Assembly (NCBI RefSeq): GCF_049243985.1
Contig: NC_135370.1
Location: forward strand, 167,737,824 to 167,801,823
Direction of reading: 5' to 3'
Source: Paroedura picta
Lineage: Eukaryota > Chordata > Lepidosauria > Squamata > Gekkonidae
DNA length: 64,000 bases
A program made the position numbers and the translations under genes. The notes below the pieces were generated by a model. That model was given only the letters and a program-made list of their open reading frames with translations, searched no databases and was not told the DNA's origin. The stretch's first letter is position 1, and every line of letters begins with the position of its first letter. Shown one piece after another: positions 63,991 to 64,000 of the stretch.

Positions 63991-64000
63991 CTACAGGGGA

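Overview
This is eukaryotic, vertebrate DNA, almost certainly from a squamate reptile. The repeat set says so: several tRNA-headed Sauria SINEs, BovB/RTE LINE 3' ends, CR1 3' ends ending in ATTCTATGATTCT, L2-like LINE 3' ends, and hundreds of short hAT-type and tRNA-SINE pieces. No bacterial gene organisation, operon or CRISPR array is present. I cannot name the species.

Only one protein-coding gene is supported: the 5' end of RCOR1 (CoREST1, the REST/LSD1/HDAC corepressor scaffold), on the + strand. Its first coding exon is 19888-20131 and its second is 20249-20308, separated by a 117-bp intron. They sit in a CpG island at about 18560-20620 with GC boxes and CCAAT boxes just upstream. The rest of the window, 20309-64000, reads as one very long RCOR1 intron; I found no third exon. 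The 19 kb to the left of the promoter looks intergenic.

Everything else is a layered repeat landscape. I use these working labels. SINE-1: tRNA-headed (GGTGTAGTGGTTAG), with a tail of the type GAGACTCCTTCGGGTAGAG. Sauria: tRNA-headed SINE with a BovB-like 3' end. SINE-3: tRNA-headed (AGCATCTGCTTGG). SINE-4: an older tRNA/MIR-like family. 5S-SINE: headed by 5S rRNA sequence. hAT-A: 80-145 bp palindromes starting CAGGGGTAG. hAT-B: starts CAGTGGTCCCCAACC. hAT-C: starts CAGGCTTTCTC or CAGCCTTTCTCG. Rep-D and Rep-E: two further dispersed families of uncertain class. Many insertions have clean target-site duplications (TSDs), and nesting gives a relative order of events.

The observations I rate highest are: (1) RCOR1 intron 1 is a multiple of three, has no stop, and joins exon 1 to exon 2 in frame; (2) two hairpin-bearing elements (17.5 kb and 36.6 kb) share constant flanks but have different, still fully complementary stems; (3) hAT-A copies each carry two inverted ZNF143/THAP11-like motifs; (4) the TSDs of all three hAT families share a central TAG, the Buster-type signature; (5) three loci carry SINE-1 tail multimers with the same internal junction; (6) a BovB copy with a 5' inversion and a perfect TSD. 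No retrovirus, LTR element or Polinton was recognised.
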